From Epiperipatus broadwayi (lineage: Eukaryota; Onychophora; Udeonychophora; Euonychophora; Peripatidae): 64,000 nucleotides of DNA. Positions 20,755 through 33,086 of the stretch are shown one piece after another; the first letter of the stretch is position 1, and every line of letters starts with the position of its first letter. The position numbers and the translations under genes were made by a program. Under the pieces are notes generated by a model. That model saw only the letters and a list, made by a program, of their open reading frames with translations. It was not told where the DNA came from and did not search any database. The DNA is taken from assembly GCA_028023455.1 (NCBI GenBank), contig JAQFVV010012446.1, forward strand, positions 3,969,501 to 4,033,500, written 5' to 3'.

Positions 20755-21975
20755 TAGTAACTAAATAATGAAAATAATCTATCATATATCTAATTAAAAG
20801 AAAATACGATGATGCAGCGGTAGATCTTTTATTTGTAAAAGTAGATTACATAATAGTTGTAATTTCAATGTGTATGTATTACACATAATCGCTTAAATAT
20901 ATAAGGTTTTGATGTAAAATCTCTCTGTTCAATCTCATGTATGGATAGTATGGAATCAGTTGTGTCTGTTTGTGTGTGAAAACATACTTTTATACTGTAA
21001 TTATTGTATATATGTCTTATATGGATATTATGTGAATGAATAAATTAATTTGATTAACGTATATCCTAGAATTATTTTTAAAGGTTCGTTGAAAAAATTA
21101 ATTTAGATTTGAATCATGAAGTAGTAGTTGAAGATATTAAGTCTAAACCCAGATTTTTTTAATAAGCATGTAATAAAGTAATATTTATTCAGTGTCAAAT
21201 CAGAATCTTATACATTTGCCTTGATATGCTAATGAAAGTAAGCTGTTTGTGACGTAAGTAAATTATTTAACAACCACTGTGCATACAAATGTAACATTAA
21301 TTGCTTTTCGATTTAGTGACTTCTAATTAGAGCTTGTTAATTATCAAAACTTTTTAACAATTTACTTACATTTAAAGTTTTATTTGCTTTTTTTTTTTTT
21401 TAAAGACAAAAAACCTCCAAGATAATAGAAATGTAAAATGTTTATTGTGTTTGTAAATTATATAAAATATTTAATACATAATAGCCGCTAATATTATCAT
21501 TATTCTGTTTTCTGGGATGCTAATTATATATAACCATTTCTAATCTGCATTATTATATGTGTAACATATAAAATTCTCCACTCACTTTGTTGGTTTTAGT
21601 CAATGGGTCACGGCCTGCTCTGTTTCTTCCAACACTCAGATTCTTAAGAACTCCTATCAATAAATCATTTGATTTTTTTTTTTTTTTTTGCATTGTGGAG
21701 TATTAAATCCTCAGATTGACTTCAATTCTGGTTTTTTAGTTGTCCATTTTTTTAAATTCTTTAACAATAAAGTCATTTATTTATTTATTTATTTTAAATC
21801 TCACATTTGTTTTTTTATATTCTTATTCATATTACGTTATAAATTTACTCCTATATTTTTGACCTTGTTTTATGATCATTTTCAAAGATTGTAAAGATTG
21901 TTTTTGTAAAATTTATATTTATAGCATTTTATATAAATATAATATTTACACTGATTTATAAATAACAATATGTTC
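20755..21975. other. no gene; SINE tail fragments
   Basis: Mostly AT-rich. Around 21596-21680 lies TCAATGGGTCACGGCC followed by TTCTTAAGAACTCCTATCAA and AATAAATCATTTGATT. Around 21762-21795 is AACAATAAAGTCATTTATTT. Both resemble the tail (AATAAAGCCATTCGGTTATT) of the SINE at 33790-33930. Confidence 0.45.
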
Positions 21976-22938
21976 ATACTTGTGAGTTTTCAGGTAAACC
22001 AAGATGGCAGCCTTATTTTTAATAAATATACAGCTTCGAGGGCCTACAATCTCTTGAAGATATGTTAGTTGCTAAATTAAAAAATAAATTAATAAATCAA
22101 TTGTTAAATTTTACAAAAAGTAATAAATTCAGGTAAATTTCATTAAGAATCTTTATTTAAATTTTTTTTTTTTTTAGTTATATTACAACATGGAAGCGTC
22201 AAGGCACTTTTAGCATTATGATACTTCGTTTCAGTTCAGCATGTTTCATTTTGTCAGCAGCAATTTTTTTAGTAAATTTGTTTTTTTGTTCAAAATTTGG
22301 GATATTTCTGTCTCAGAACTATGCAGTGGAATATTTCCAAAGTTACTGGAGCCTATCCTCCGGAAAAGTGTGTGTTAATAGTCACGATGTGAAACTTTAC
22401 ATTCAAAATTCACAAGTACCCACATTTGAACCAGAATTGAAAAAAAAGAATTACGATATAAATAAATTATATAGTGAGACAGCACAAAAATAATTCTAGA
22501 CAAGCTTTACAATGATTTAGCATTCGGTATTATACGTTCATTTCAGAAAATTTAATTTTTAAAAAATAACGTTAACAATTGGAATAAAAATTACAGATTT
22601 GACTCACAAAATGCTATACAATTCTGTAGCCATTAAGGATTGCATGCCACTGACATGAATAAAGTGTAAATATTGTATTTATATATATTTTTAATTCATT
22701 TTTCTGTTAATAAGTTAATACAAACAAACAAAAAATAAAGCATAAATATTGTAATTAATTTTTTCCACAGTATTTCTTTTTTTAAAATAACAGTAATAAT
22801 AAAAAATAAAATGTAAATATTAAATATGATGTTTCCTAGAAGCCACTTTTTTTTATAAACATGGGGTGGTGGGGTGAAACTACAGATTTATCAAAAATAC
22901 AGGCTGCCATCTTAGTTTATTTGAAAACTCACAAGTAT
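21976..22938. mobile_element. element with ~60-bp terminal inverted repeats and one internal frame
   Basis: The left end ATACTTGTGAGTTTTCAGGT, then AAACCAAGATGGCAGCC, is mirrored at the right by GGCTGCCATCTTAGTTTATT, then TGAAAACTCACAAGTAT. The match continues inwards through TTTTTAATAAATATACAG versus CTACAGATTTATCAAAAATA. The ~960-bp unit looks like a non-autonomous or gutted DNA transposon. The interior contains the 91-codon frame at 22218-22493. Confidence 0.75.
22218..22493 (+). CDS. 91-codon frame with N-terminal hydrophobic segment, unrecognised
   Basis: The frame starts MILRFSSACFILSAAIFLV, a strongly hydrophobic stretch of about 27 residues that reads as a signal peptide or membrane anchor, followed by a polar part (SLSSGKVCVNSHDVKLYIQN, then EPELKKKNYDINK). 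A T-run ending in TTTTTTAG, an acceptor-like tract, lies about 35 bp upstream. It sits wholly between the inverted ends at 21976 and 22938. It could be a captured host exon, a remnant of a transposon protein, or chance. I do not recognise the family. Confidence 0.3.
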   Translation: MILRFSSACFILSAAIFLVNLFFCSKFGIFLSQNYAVEYFQSYWSLSSGKVCVNSHDVKLYIQNSQVPTFEPELKKKNYDINKLYSETAQK

Positions 22939-22939
22939 C

Positions 22940-25900
22940 TATGTTTCTTTATAGTCTTTTTTATTTATTTATGTTTCATTTATTATATATATTATTCATA
23001 TTTTAACAGATTGAATATTCTGAATTTTACTGTTTGTTATGTTTTTTAAATTATCAAATAACTCTTTAAAATATCTGCTTTTATATATTTATTTTTATAA
23101 TTCAATAATTGTTTTAGTATTAAATTCTAATCATTTTTCTTGCTTCAAATTTTTTTTTCTATGTATAGATATTATTTAATTAATCTTTCTGTATATGTTT
23201 TAATATTTTCTATCATTTTTATTGCACTTTTTCAATATTTATACTCTTTCATATACAATATTATGCTTAGTTGTTTAAAACATTGTTTCGCTTGTCTTAA
23301 CTTTATGAGCAGTTGACCTGAATTATTTTGTCTTTTGGCCAATTCACCCCCTAGTGAATTTTTTCATAAGTATTATATGTTAAAATGTGTGTAAAACAGT
23401 ATATTTTAGTATAATAATTTTTTTCCTGAAAATGGAGTGCAAAAAAGCGGGAAATTCAAAATTCCCTCTCTTACAATAGACATGAGCCCCACCCTGTTAT
23501 GTTCAGCCATTGTCTGATACTGTAAAACATTCAGCGTTTTATGACATTGTGGTTTCCAATAATGCAAAAACATGTTTATTTGCGAATTTAGATTTTTTTA
23601 AAAAAAATATTTTGCACCATATTTATTAGTTATCAAGAAATAAAAATTATTAATAGCTTATTTTGACTTAAAATACTTTATTTTCAAAAATATAACATTA
23701 TATTAGCAACTAATGTAAATATGGCCTGAAGCAAAGTAGAAAAGTAGCTATGATGAAAACAATCTACTTTATATTTATGAATAAGAAAATGTCATAACTT
23801 TGCAATAAATATTCAAAAAAGTTAAACCTTTAAAGCATAATTTGTTAGATATAAGAGAAATAAATAATTATTCATTTCAATGTTTTAAAAATAATCACAA
23901 ATAAGAAATGTTTCATTGATTTTATAAACTGAAAATAATCTTTCTAGAAACGATGATGTGTAACATCTTTGTTTTGTTTGCGATCTCATTTTTTTAATAT
24001 TTACAGAAACAAAATGTGAACATTTAAAATTTATTTCAGTAGTAAACAAAAATATCTATCAAAGGAAGTCAAATTTGTTATTTTCTGGTAATAATCATTT
24101 TATCATATATTTTACATTGATGTGTAAGACAAAGAAAAACATCAGAAAATGCTGAAATGTGAGAGGCATTACACTGTATTTTGGAAAGGTTAATAAACAA
24201 ATTGGAGCTTGGCAACACAGTAAAAACTCTTTGAATAATTTCTATTATTTCTTTTCCTCTTCATATTTTATCTGTTCTTTTTGGTTTTGAAACTAACCCT
24301 TTGCAAATAAAAAGTTATTTTTCCCAGCTTTACTATTTCTTTGTCATTGTATTGTGTCAATCATTGACAAATCACAATCATTGTACAACATTTTAACCTA
24401 TGAATATTTTATAATTCTTTTTTTTCTCATGGATTAAATGAAGACTCAATAATGTTATTGTGGATAATCACTCCATGTTAGAGAATTATAAGCATCTTAC
24501 ATCACTATCTGTTATCTTAATTTATTATACTTTATTCTCATTATTGTTTTATATTTTTATAGCATACTATTTATTTTATTAAATGAAGATGTTTAACATG
24601 TTGCTATGCAAACTTTTCCAAAATTCATGAAATAATGATAAAAATAAAAGCTTTCTTGTCCACACAGATAGCAGTTCTGCATAAACTTCATACTTTTGTC
24701 TACTATTGTTTGAATTCTGTTTAAGTTATTGTTTATATATTTTTATTAAATAAAGTAAAAAAGACCATTCTTTCATACAAGAGTCTTAGTGATCATAAAA
24801 GACTTTGAAAGATCTTTCCTTGAATTATTTAAAGTTCATCTGAACCAAAAGTTTCTTTTCAATGCATTTTGTGAAAGTGAAACAATAGAAGCTTTTCATC
24901 ACTATTTTGCAACTATCTATAATGTTTTTTTATGCCGGTTCACATTTATTTACTGTCAGAAATTGTAACTAAAATTATTAGTTTTAAAAAAATTCTGAAG
25001 ATATCAGTAGTATACAGAAATCATACAAATATCAAATTAAAGAAGCTGTTAATGTAAGCTATTTAATAGTATTACAATACAAAAGTCAACCATACCATTG
25101 ATTGGTAGATTCTTTGGTTTTCAGGCTTTCAGAGCAAAAAATATTAACCCTCTAGCATTCTGACAGTTTTCTTTGTTCTCACTTGCTTTAAACTTTCAAC
25201 ATTCACTTTAATATTAAATCGTTATTATTTATTAGAATATAAGAAATTTGACCTCATTTGATACATATTTTTGTTTAGAAATTAAATAAATTTTAAATAA
25301 TCAAATGATTTTTTGAATTATTTTAAAAATTAGATTTTAATCAAAACAAAGTACTGTCACATAATCAAATTCAAGGTGAAGCAGATTCAGTTTGCAAAAT
25401 GAATGAAATCTTCAAACTTTGTTTGATGTTTATTTTAAAAATCTGAATGAATTATTTTTAACACCTAGCAAATATATCAATGTATGCTTTAAAGGTTTAA
25501 ATTTTTTTTTGTAATTTTTACAATATTGCTAAATATTATAACTGACTGTTGAGTGACATTATTTCTAGACAGTTGTATTTCCTGTGACCTTAATTTCTAT
25601 GGTAATGTTACACAGAAGAATATATTCTCTTATGTTTAAAAATAAAACATTTCTATAAAAAATAAATATGTAATAATATATATTTTTGATTTCTAATAAT
25701 TATTAAACAATTATGATACAAAAATAATTATAAACTTTAAATCAAGTTTTTAGACCATTGTAATATTTTTTGTGAAGTAATCTTGCAAAGTTCAAGATCG
25801 CTTAATATACAATGACTATGCATCATGTATGGTTTTGGATACTTTAAAGTTCTGTTTATTCGATTATCCTGATGGGTTTTGAATTTTTTTGAAATTAAAA

Positions 25901-26776
25901 TATTAGAAAAAAATATATGTGAATTTTAAAGCTGTAAAAAAAATATATTAGCACAATTTCTCAATAGATGGTGGAAAAGGCAAATTAAATTTCTAGATTT
26001 CTCAAGCATGGGTCTGATACCTGGAAGAAAGCATTGACTCAGTGCCACTTTTTGCAGAACTTTTTCAAATAAATATTTAAATGATGTTAAACATTTTTTT
26101 GTGTTTATCACTTATGAGAGACTATCATTTGGTCTAGTGTTTTTTTTTTTTACATTTTTTTATTTGCAAAGTTGATATCTCAAATGTCAGATTTTATTCA
26201 TTTCTTTAATTTAGGGGTTTTGAAAACTGTTAAAAACACTGGTAATGCTTAATAATTTTTACTTCACCTAAAAATAATGAAAAATAATAGCCTTCCTCTA
26301 GCAAAAGAGAAATGACTTCTGGAAGGTTAAATTTTTCTTATGATATATAAAAATCTTGAAACATGATTTTAAAAATCTTTCATATGTTTTGTTATTAATA
26401 AAATGAAAATCAAGATTGTTATAAGTATCAAAAAGTTACAATCTGTAAATATCTAATCATTATACTTAATATTAACCTGGATTTTTTAAATATTACATAT
26501 AATGATTGTGATGTTAAAATTATATAATAAGCATACACACATTTTGAAAATAATAGATGAGGAATATTTTAATTATAAGATCCAAATTGTAATTAAGCTA
26601 GCTGACAAGATATACTTTAACTGTATTTTAATGAATAATGATCAAAGCATTATTCTTATTTCTAATTTTTAGTAGTTTATGATATTATGCATTTTTCTGT
26701 ATATTATAATGAATATTAGAGATAAATATAAATTCAGATGAGAAATGATTAACAAAATTCAAAAATCGCAAATATA
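22940..26776. other. 3.8 kb without recognisable gene
   Basis: AT-rich and free of the window's repeat families. A minus-strand frame at 25926-26111 (61 codons, including QKVALSQCFLPGIRPMLEKS and LLRNCANIFFLQL) is less biased than usual, with TTTCTTCCAG/GTATCAG inside. It is noted but not called. ATTAACCCTCTAGCATTC near 25145 resembles the opening word of some invertebrate dispersed repeats. Confidence 0.45.
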
Positions 26777-26950
26777 TATATATAAACCATTATACAATTA
26801 CAAATATCCAGTAACGCCCTCTGTTTAAAAGTCTATATCTCAATAATAGCGAACTTCAAAATATCATTTTGAAGTTCGCTATTATTGAGATATAGACTTT
26901 TAAACAGAGGGCATTACTGGATATTTGTAATTGTATAATGGTTTATATAT
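26777..26950. mobile_element. near-perfect palindromic MITE, ~174 bp
   Basis: Arms of about 85 bp meet at CAAAATATCATTTTG around 26864. Reading outwards the mirror pairs include GAACTTC/GAAGTTC, CAATAATAGC/GCTATTATTG, CTCTGTTTAAAAGTC/GACTTTTAAACAGAG and CCATTATACAATTAC/GTAATTGTATAATGG. I saw only one clear mismatch, in GTAACGCCC versus GGGCATTAC. Such arm identity implies recent formation or gene conversion between arms. It is non-coding. Confidence 0.9.
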
Positions 26951-26951
26951 T

Positions 26952-27382
26952 TGTATAATTATTTCAGTTAGTGTTAACAGTTACTTTCTTTCATATATAT
27001 ATATTAGTGTAACTAATACTCTGCTGATGATGATATATATAATTTTACAACCTAGCACTAAGATTAAATATAATTATAATTATTCCAAAAGTATTTTAAT
27101 CTGTTTTATAGATTCAATTTAAAATTGAATCTTAAGGTGCCAAAGTTTCTAAATAGGAAGTTTGCTTCTGGATAATTTATTAACAACAGATCATCATTAC
27201 TTATAAATTATTACTATTATCCTACATGTCATTCAGTGGGTTGCATGATTTCTCAGGATTTGTGGATATTAATGGCATATGTTTGAAATGAATTCAAAAA
27301 GCAAAATAAACTAAATTGGTTAACAATAAAAATTAAGCTATTTATTTACCATCAATAAAGATAATAAATATTCCCCTCTTTT
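26952..27382. other. no recognisable gene
   Basis: AT-rich DNA without an identifiable repeat. The frame at 26931-27122 is chance. Confidence 0.5.
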
Positions 27383-27478
27383 CTTCCAAAGCGTAAGCTT
27401 GTGGTTAAGACCTGTAGAGGGCCCTACTATCGTATTTTTACATGCATATTCTTGAGGTTACAGCCTTAGTAAATATTA
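27383..27478. mobile_element. family D MITE, left-truncated copy
   Basis: It shares TGTGGTTAAGACCTGTAGAG, CCCTACTATCGTATTTTTAC and the right terminal repeat GAGGTTACAGCCTTAGTAAA with the complete copy at 9486-9609. The left terminal repeat is replaced by CCCCTCTTTTCTTCC, so it was lost or overwritten. Confidence 0.85.
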
Positions 27479-27479
27479 A

Positions 27480-28390
27480 ATACACAATATTGAAAATAAA
27501 AAATAAAAATATTTATGAACATTAAAACTTAAGGCCTTATAATAAATATATAATGATAAGATTTTATTAACTGTCTTAAATTTATAGTGTTAAACTGACT
27601 TTCTGCAGCTATTATCCTTTTGCTTTTTAGCAGTCTATTCAGGATGGGGTTTGCCCTCTTTGGATATTAGTGACAATAGATAAGGTATATAGTAGGTCTT
27701 GGTAGATTTATAGCAGTCTCCTTTTTTGCTTGCAATATGGTTTTTCTTCTAAATCTGATTGCAATTTCAGGTATTTTGACTCATGTGGTTTTTGATTTTT
27801 TTAGCCCCACATAATAGATAGTCTTCCACTAGCGAACGTCTTACTGCTTACTGTTGTGAATGGAGCATTGAAAAATACTTTAAAATAGTTAGCAAGATAT
27901 AGCTATCTAAACTGGGGGATGGGACGGTCTTTCTATTTTTATGAAATCACTCTGCACTTTTTTTGAGTTACGGTTTAGAATAGACTAAACTGCTGTCATT
28001 TTTTCTGACCTATTTATACATCATATGCTTTTGTTTTTCACAACTACCATGTACTTAAGTGTATTTTTTAAAAAACATACTTATCAATATTATCCAAAAA
28101 CTTATATATTCATTTCATAACATGTTGTAGAAACCAATACTTTTGTATATACTTTTCGATTATGGCAATATTTTATAAATAACTAAACAAATAGTTTTTT
28201 CTTAAGGTAGTGATAGGAAGAAAGAAAAAATTATGACCGACTTTTAAAAATTGATTGATAACTTTCTTAATTTTAGTATCCTATAATTTTCAACAATATA
28301 TTTAGATTTATCAAGTTTACTATAAGGAAGGGCAATTTTTTTTTTTTAATTCCATCCAGAAGGGAAATATGAAAGAGTTACAAAACACTA
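27480..28390. other. no gene; patch of higher complexity
   Basis: 27590-27990 is less AT-biased than its surroundings (CAGGATGGGGTTTGCCCTCT, then CACTAGCGAACGTCTTACTG) but has no long frame or known motif. It may be an old transposon interior or an intron remnant. Confidence 0.4.
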
Positions 28391-28391
28391 C

Positions 28392-28735
28392 ATGGTTGTG
28401 ACAAGAATCTCACCCTGTCAGGGTGGTCTTTAAGCATTCCATCATCAGATTTTCAATTGGATGGACGGTTGAAGAGTTGGAGTGTGGAGTGGATTGAAGC
28501 CTGTCCATTAAAGTATGAAGATTGGCTATCTTAATATATATCTGAGCACTTATTGCATATATGTGTGGAGATGATAATCTGGACCAACTGATGATTGCTG
28601 ATTTAGCATAAAATACATGTATTGGTGATTATTTATCTTTTGGATATATATGTTCATGTGTATCAGTGTTATGAGATAGAGTGAAGAGTGCTGGGTCATG
28701 TGAAGGTCTGTGCTCACATACCCTATATATTTTAT
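28392..28735 (+). repeat. family A single arm, first of three same-strand units
   Basis: It runs from GTTGTGACAAGAATCTCACC and GGTGGTCTTTAAGCATTCCA through TTTCAATTGGATGGACGG, TGTCCATTAAAGTATGAAGA, CTGGACCAACTGATGATTGC to GAAGGTCTGTGCTCACATAC. The leading segment (ACAAGAATCTCACCCTG with GGGTGG) is found inverted inside the foldback at 59748-60312 (CCACCCTGAGGCTGAGATTC), which links the two copies. Confidence 0.75.
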
Positions 28736-29039
28736 ATATTTTTATGTACTATGCAATTCAAATTTATTTGTGCAGCACTAAAATCAATTTTCCCTTTTTC
28801 AACTTTGCACAATATGAATCATAAATTTTATTGACTATAATTTTACAAAAAAAAAAAAAAAATTATATATAAAATCTATAGACTAATTTTTTCCTTTAAC
28901 TGAGTTAAACCAGTGTACTTAAGTGATGTGTATGTTATATCTAGTATGCATACATCACACAACAGTTTATGTATATTTTTTGACCATGCAGCTTTGTTAT
29001 GCAACTAATTTTGCTATCGGATTTGTTGTATTCTGCCCA

Positions 29040-29460
29040 TCCCTCTTCCCTATATTTAAATGGGCATATTAAGGTCATATACATGATGAGTCAGAGTGAC
29101 AAAATCAATATGGGTATAGCATGAACAAGGCTTTGAGCACTCCATCATCAGATTTTCAATGATGTGGATGGTTGAAAAGTTGGAGGGTGGTGAAGATTGA
29201 AGCCTGTTCATAAAGTATGAAGATTTGCTATCTTAATATAAACTGAGTACTGATTATACATATATAAGTGAGAGATGATGATCTGGACCAACTGATGAGT
29301 GCTGGTTTAGCACGAAATATGTATATTGGAGATCATTTTATCTTTTTCACATGTATGTGATCATGTGTATTAGTTGTATAAGATGGAATGGATAGTTGTA
29401 GGGATCTTGAAAATCTGAGTTTAAATCCCTTCTAAATTACATTAATTTCATTATAGATAA
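29040..29460 (+). repeat. family A arm in a tandem ~460-bp duplication, unit 1
   Basis: Shared blocks with the next unit include CCTATATTTAAATGGGCATA, GATGAGTCAGAGTGAC, CATCATCAGATTTTCAATGA, AAAGTATGAAGATTTGCTAT, GATCTGGACCAACTGATGAG, TTAGCACGAAATATGTATAT and AAATTACATTAATTTCATT at the end. Because sequence on both sides of the family A core is also shared, this is a segmental tandem duplication and not two separate insertions. Confidence 0.8.
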
Positions 29461-29499
29461 TATACTTGTATTTAAGTATTACATATTCAGCCTGTATTC

Positions 29500-29925
29500 G
29501 GCTCATCTTTCTTCTATGTATTTAAATGGACATATTAAGATCCTATATGTGAAGGGTCAAAATGACTTTAATAGTGTCAACAACAAAGGCTCTGGGTGTT
29601 ACATCATCATATTTTTAATGGTGTTGAAGAGTTGTTGGGTGGAGAAGTTTGAAGACTGTCCATTAAAGTATGAAGATTTGTTATCTTAATGTAAACTGAG
29701 CATTGATTTTATTTATATATATATGGGAGATGATGATCCGAACCAACTGATGAGTGTTGGTTTAGCACGAAATACATATATTGGAGATCATTTATCTTTT
29801 TTACTTGTATATGGACATGTGGATCAGTTGTTTGAAATGGAGTGTATAATTGTAGGAAGCTTGAAAATCTGAATTCAAATAAATTTAAATTACATTAAGT
29901 TCGGTGTAGACAATATACTTGTGTT
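29500..29925 (+). repeat. family A arm in a tandem ~460-bp duplication, unit 2
   Basis: It repeats unit 1 with moderate divergence: TATGTATTTAAATGGACATA, GTGAAGGGTCAAAATGAC, AAAGTATGAAGATTTGTTAT, GATGATCCGAACCAACTGAT, TTAGCACGAAATACATATAT, and AAATTACATTAAGTTCGGTG. A further partial echo follows near 29940. The first unit at 28392 is more distant in its flanks. Confidence 0.8.
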
Positions 29926-29929
29926 TAAT

Positions 29930-32145
29930 TATTATATATTCTATTCTGTAAGCCATATACCATTTAAATGTCTAATTTCTATTATATAGTGAAATACTAT
30001 TAAAATTTATTAAATCAAATAAAGATAGCTTGACTTTAGGAGAATTTTTAGCTTTATATCCTGGCCTAAATAATTCATGTTTTGAAACATTATCTGAGAT
30101 TATAATTTAAGTACAATACAATAAATTTCCATTTCCAAGCTTCCATGAATTGCACGCATTTTATTTTATAATTATAGTGTTAACATTTGCATGATAAAAT
30201 ATTTGATAGTTAAAAGTAAATATTAAAAAGTTTAACAACGATAACTTTGTAAAAAAAAAAAAAAAAGTATTTGTGGTATTTCTTATTAATTTCACAAAAC
30301 GAAATGCTCTTATTATTAATGGAGATCAGAAGAAAGAGCGTACTTATATAAATCATGAAGGCGTTGTAGTTTGAAAAGTAATTCTACATAATAGGTTTGT
30401 GTTTGGATTATTGGTGTCTGTAAGTCAAGAGAAAGCTATATTAACTTCTGAATTACTGTGTACTAGAAGGATATCAAATGCATTAAATTTAGATTGCATT
30501 ATATCCAACTTTTATATATATTAAAATAAAATGGAAACTATCAGAGTATTCCATTGTTTAAAAAGTTCCAAATATAACTATAAACATATATGAGTGTATT
30601 TACACAAATACTGTGTATGGTTGATATATAACAGATAGTTGCATACAATATTATTTGCATCAATTGTATATTTGTTAAGAAGGGCACAAAATGTGTACCT
30701 TGGTTTATAAAATCTTTAATATATATGCGTGTATAAATCACAAGCAACTCTTACGCTTGAATAAACTAATAGTATATCAGCAATATTTTGCCAAACCTAT
30801 TATTTAGTAAAAGTCATTTACTGCCTAATTATAGTGTTGCCTTGATAAGAGAATATTAATATTCTATTGGTTATTTAGCGTGAAGGATATGAAAGATAGT
30901 TTCATATAATAACTGATTAGCTAAATAGATCATTTCAGGGCTGATTCTTCTCCATAGAGGACAAATGAAAAAGAAGATCTTATTCATTTGGCTCTCTAAT
31001 TACATGATGATGAAAATTGGTGTTTTCATTCTCTAGTGAAGAATAGATAGATATCCATTTACCAATCAATTTTAGATAGTTAACTGATTTCATCTTAGAC
31101 CAAAAAAATTGAAAAATCAAGCTTAAACGATGACAAAAGTATCCAAGTTTTATATGGCCTGCATTTGAACCCAGATTGGGAGTCTTGAATGCGTATGTGA
31201 TACTTCTAAATGATGAAGTTTATACATACGTATTTGTTTGTAATTTTTATTGTAAATTTTAATCAATGTTTACTTTGTTAATTTTCATCACATATTTTCC
31301 TTGCTTAGAATTCATTAGACATTTAAAACAATATTATCTCCAGTATTTAAGCATCGAGTAAATGAGAAGGAACTGGATTATTATTAATGACCAACTTATT
31401 GGCTTTTTTTTTTTTTGATAGACATTTAAGAGAGAGAGAGCTTGCGCTGCTTTCTACTTGAATATAAGTTAAGAAAATCAATGATACTTAATATTTGTTT
31501 TATATTTTATATTTTTGACAAAGAACAACCAATATTTCTAAAACATGTTGCTGACTAGTATATCAGATCTTGATTTTAGGGTCTTATGTTGAATATTTTG
31601 CCATTACTTACTTTCCCTTAACATCAGTTATTTTAGTGTCATACATGTTAGTATTCTTCTCGTCAAGCTGTATTAACTTGGATAGGAGAATGAAAATACA
31701 AGATGGTCTCTGGATTGTTAAAAGGAGGTTGCCATGACAGCAGTTTGAGATTGTTGATTGTTATCTATATTGGGGATTGTTATCTAAGTGTTGACTGTTT
31801 TCTAATGGTTATATATATATAACTCTTTGAACATGCAAGTTATCATCATTAACCAAGAGTCATTAATAAAATACCATTTTTTAAAACATATTTACCAGCT
31901 CCCCCCTCCTTACCTATAGTGTTAAATGTCACATCTTCATAATCTACATTTGAACTTACAACTTAAAAATTAGTAGACTTTATTAAGTCCTCCCCTCCCT
32001 CCCTCCATAAAAATGTAGGAAAAAAAAATTCTTCTGAAAGTTTGACAAGTTCTTATCTTATTTATTGCTTAAGGCAATATTATCAAGATTTAAATCATTT
32101 GCCTGATCTAACAATTTGACAATGGATGATAGTTTGGGTGAACTG
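29930..32145. other. 2.2 kb without recognisable gene
   Basis: AT-rich. There is a short (AG)n run at 31429-31440 and pyrimidine-rich tracts near 31900 and 31990. CTGCATTTGAACCCAGATTG at 31159 is box B-like but without a matching box A. No frame of interest. Confidence 0.45.
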
Positions 32146-32161
32146 CTTCCATGCTATTCTT

Positions 32162-32264
32162 TTTTTTTTCTTCAAGTGTCATAGTATCGGCCGGGACGCG
32201 AACCCGCAACCTGGGCAACCGCTCGTAAGGCAGTCGCACTGACCTCTCAACCACCAATACAAGA
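32162..32264 (-). mobile_element. tRNA-derived SINE with target-site duplication
   Basis: On the minus strand TTGGTGGTTGAGAGGTCAGT (box A-like) is followed by a cloverleaf-like middle, GGTTCGCGTCCCGGCC (box B GGTTCGNNTCC), GATACTATGACACTTG and an A-rich tail. The middle can pair as an anticodon stem around CTTACGA, suggesting a Val-type tRNA ancestor. CTTCCATGCTATTCTT occurs on both sides (32146-32161 and 32265-32280), a perfect 16-bp target duplication. Nothing follows the tRNA part except a short tail, so it is close to a tRNA retropseudogene. Perfect flanks imply a young insertion. Confidence 0.9.
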
Positions 32265-32284
32265 CTTCCATGCTATTCTTTTCT

Positions 32285-32760
32285 CTGCTTTTCTGCATAT
32301 TTGCAATAAAGTTATCTGCTCTGAGTTGTTAGTCGTCTATAGTCTTAATTTCCCTCTTTTTCTTGATCCTTTCACAAATTCCAAGTATAACATCCTTTTC
32401 CAATATGCCCACATGACTCACCATATCTCCAAAAATATTGCTTTTTTCAATTTAGCATTTTCAACATTGTCTTTTGCTCAGCTATCTTCGTCAACACTTA
32501 TTTTATTAGTCTTCTTAGCTAACCAAAGTACCTTGAGTATTCTTTAATAACATTTCATTTTCAAGAATGTCATTTCATGCTTTCTATTCTTTCCTCATTG
32601 CCCATGTTTCACATCCATACATTGCAATGGTTTATAGTAAAGTACTTTGTCCACATACTTATGGTTCTATTGTCATTTCGGGCATCAATTTTGTAAATAA
32701 TTTTAATGCTGACGCAATAGGGCCTCTCTCTCTTCTCTTTTTTTTTAAAAAAAAAAAAAG
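32285..32760 (-). mobile_element. LINE fragment (post-RT region), interrupted by the SINE
   Basis: Minus-strand translation at 32587-32619 gives YGCETWAMRKE, the tyrosine-glycine-x-glutamate-threonine-tryptophan word found after the reverse transcriptase in RTE-like and related LINEs. It is preceded by TLLYKPLQ-like residues (shifted). The remainder down to 32285 is likely the following part in broken frames. The copy has many stops and no intact domain. Confidence 0.65.
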
Positions 32761-32961
32761 AGTTTAATATCATCAATTATCGACATATTATTCCTATAAT
32801 AGCTTCTTTTTTTTTATTTTATTAGTTAGGAATAAGTGAAAAATGTTTTTGGTATCCAGAATCATATTTTAATATATTAACCACATACTTTCCTCCTTTG
32901 ATGTTTACGAAAACAAGCTAATGCTTGCCGAAATTGTCAAATTTTTCATAATTACGATGTT

Positions 32962-33086
32962 TTTTGCTGCTTGGAAGTATATACTGGAAGGGGGGGGGAG
33001 ATAGTATTGTATAAGCCTTTTATATGGTTTTGCTGCTTGTAAGTACATATTGGCGCGGGGGGGCATAGTATTGTCTAAGCCTTTTT
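32962..33086. repeat. tandem duplication, two ~60-bp units at 67-bp spacing
   Basis: TTTGCTGCTTGGAAGTATAT with a nine-G run and TAGTATTGTATAAGCC (from 32962) is repeated as TTTGCTGCTTGTAAGTACAT with a seven-G run and TAGTATTGTCTAAGCC (from 33029). The poly-G runs may be hairpin or slippage sites. Confidence 0.8.

Noticed and set aside
25926-26111. 61-codon minus-strand frame as a host exon
   Set aside because: The wording (IRPMLEKSRNLICLFHHLLR) looks protein-like, but the only splice-like site lies inside the frame and there is no supporting neighbour; left as an observation in the gap entry.
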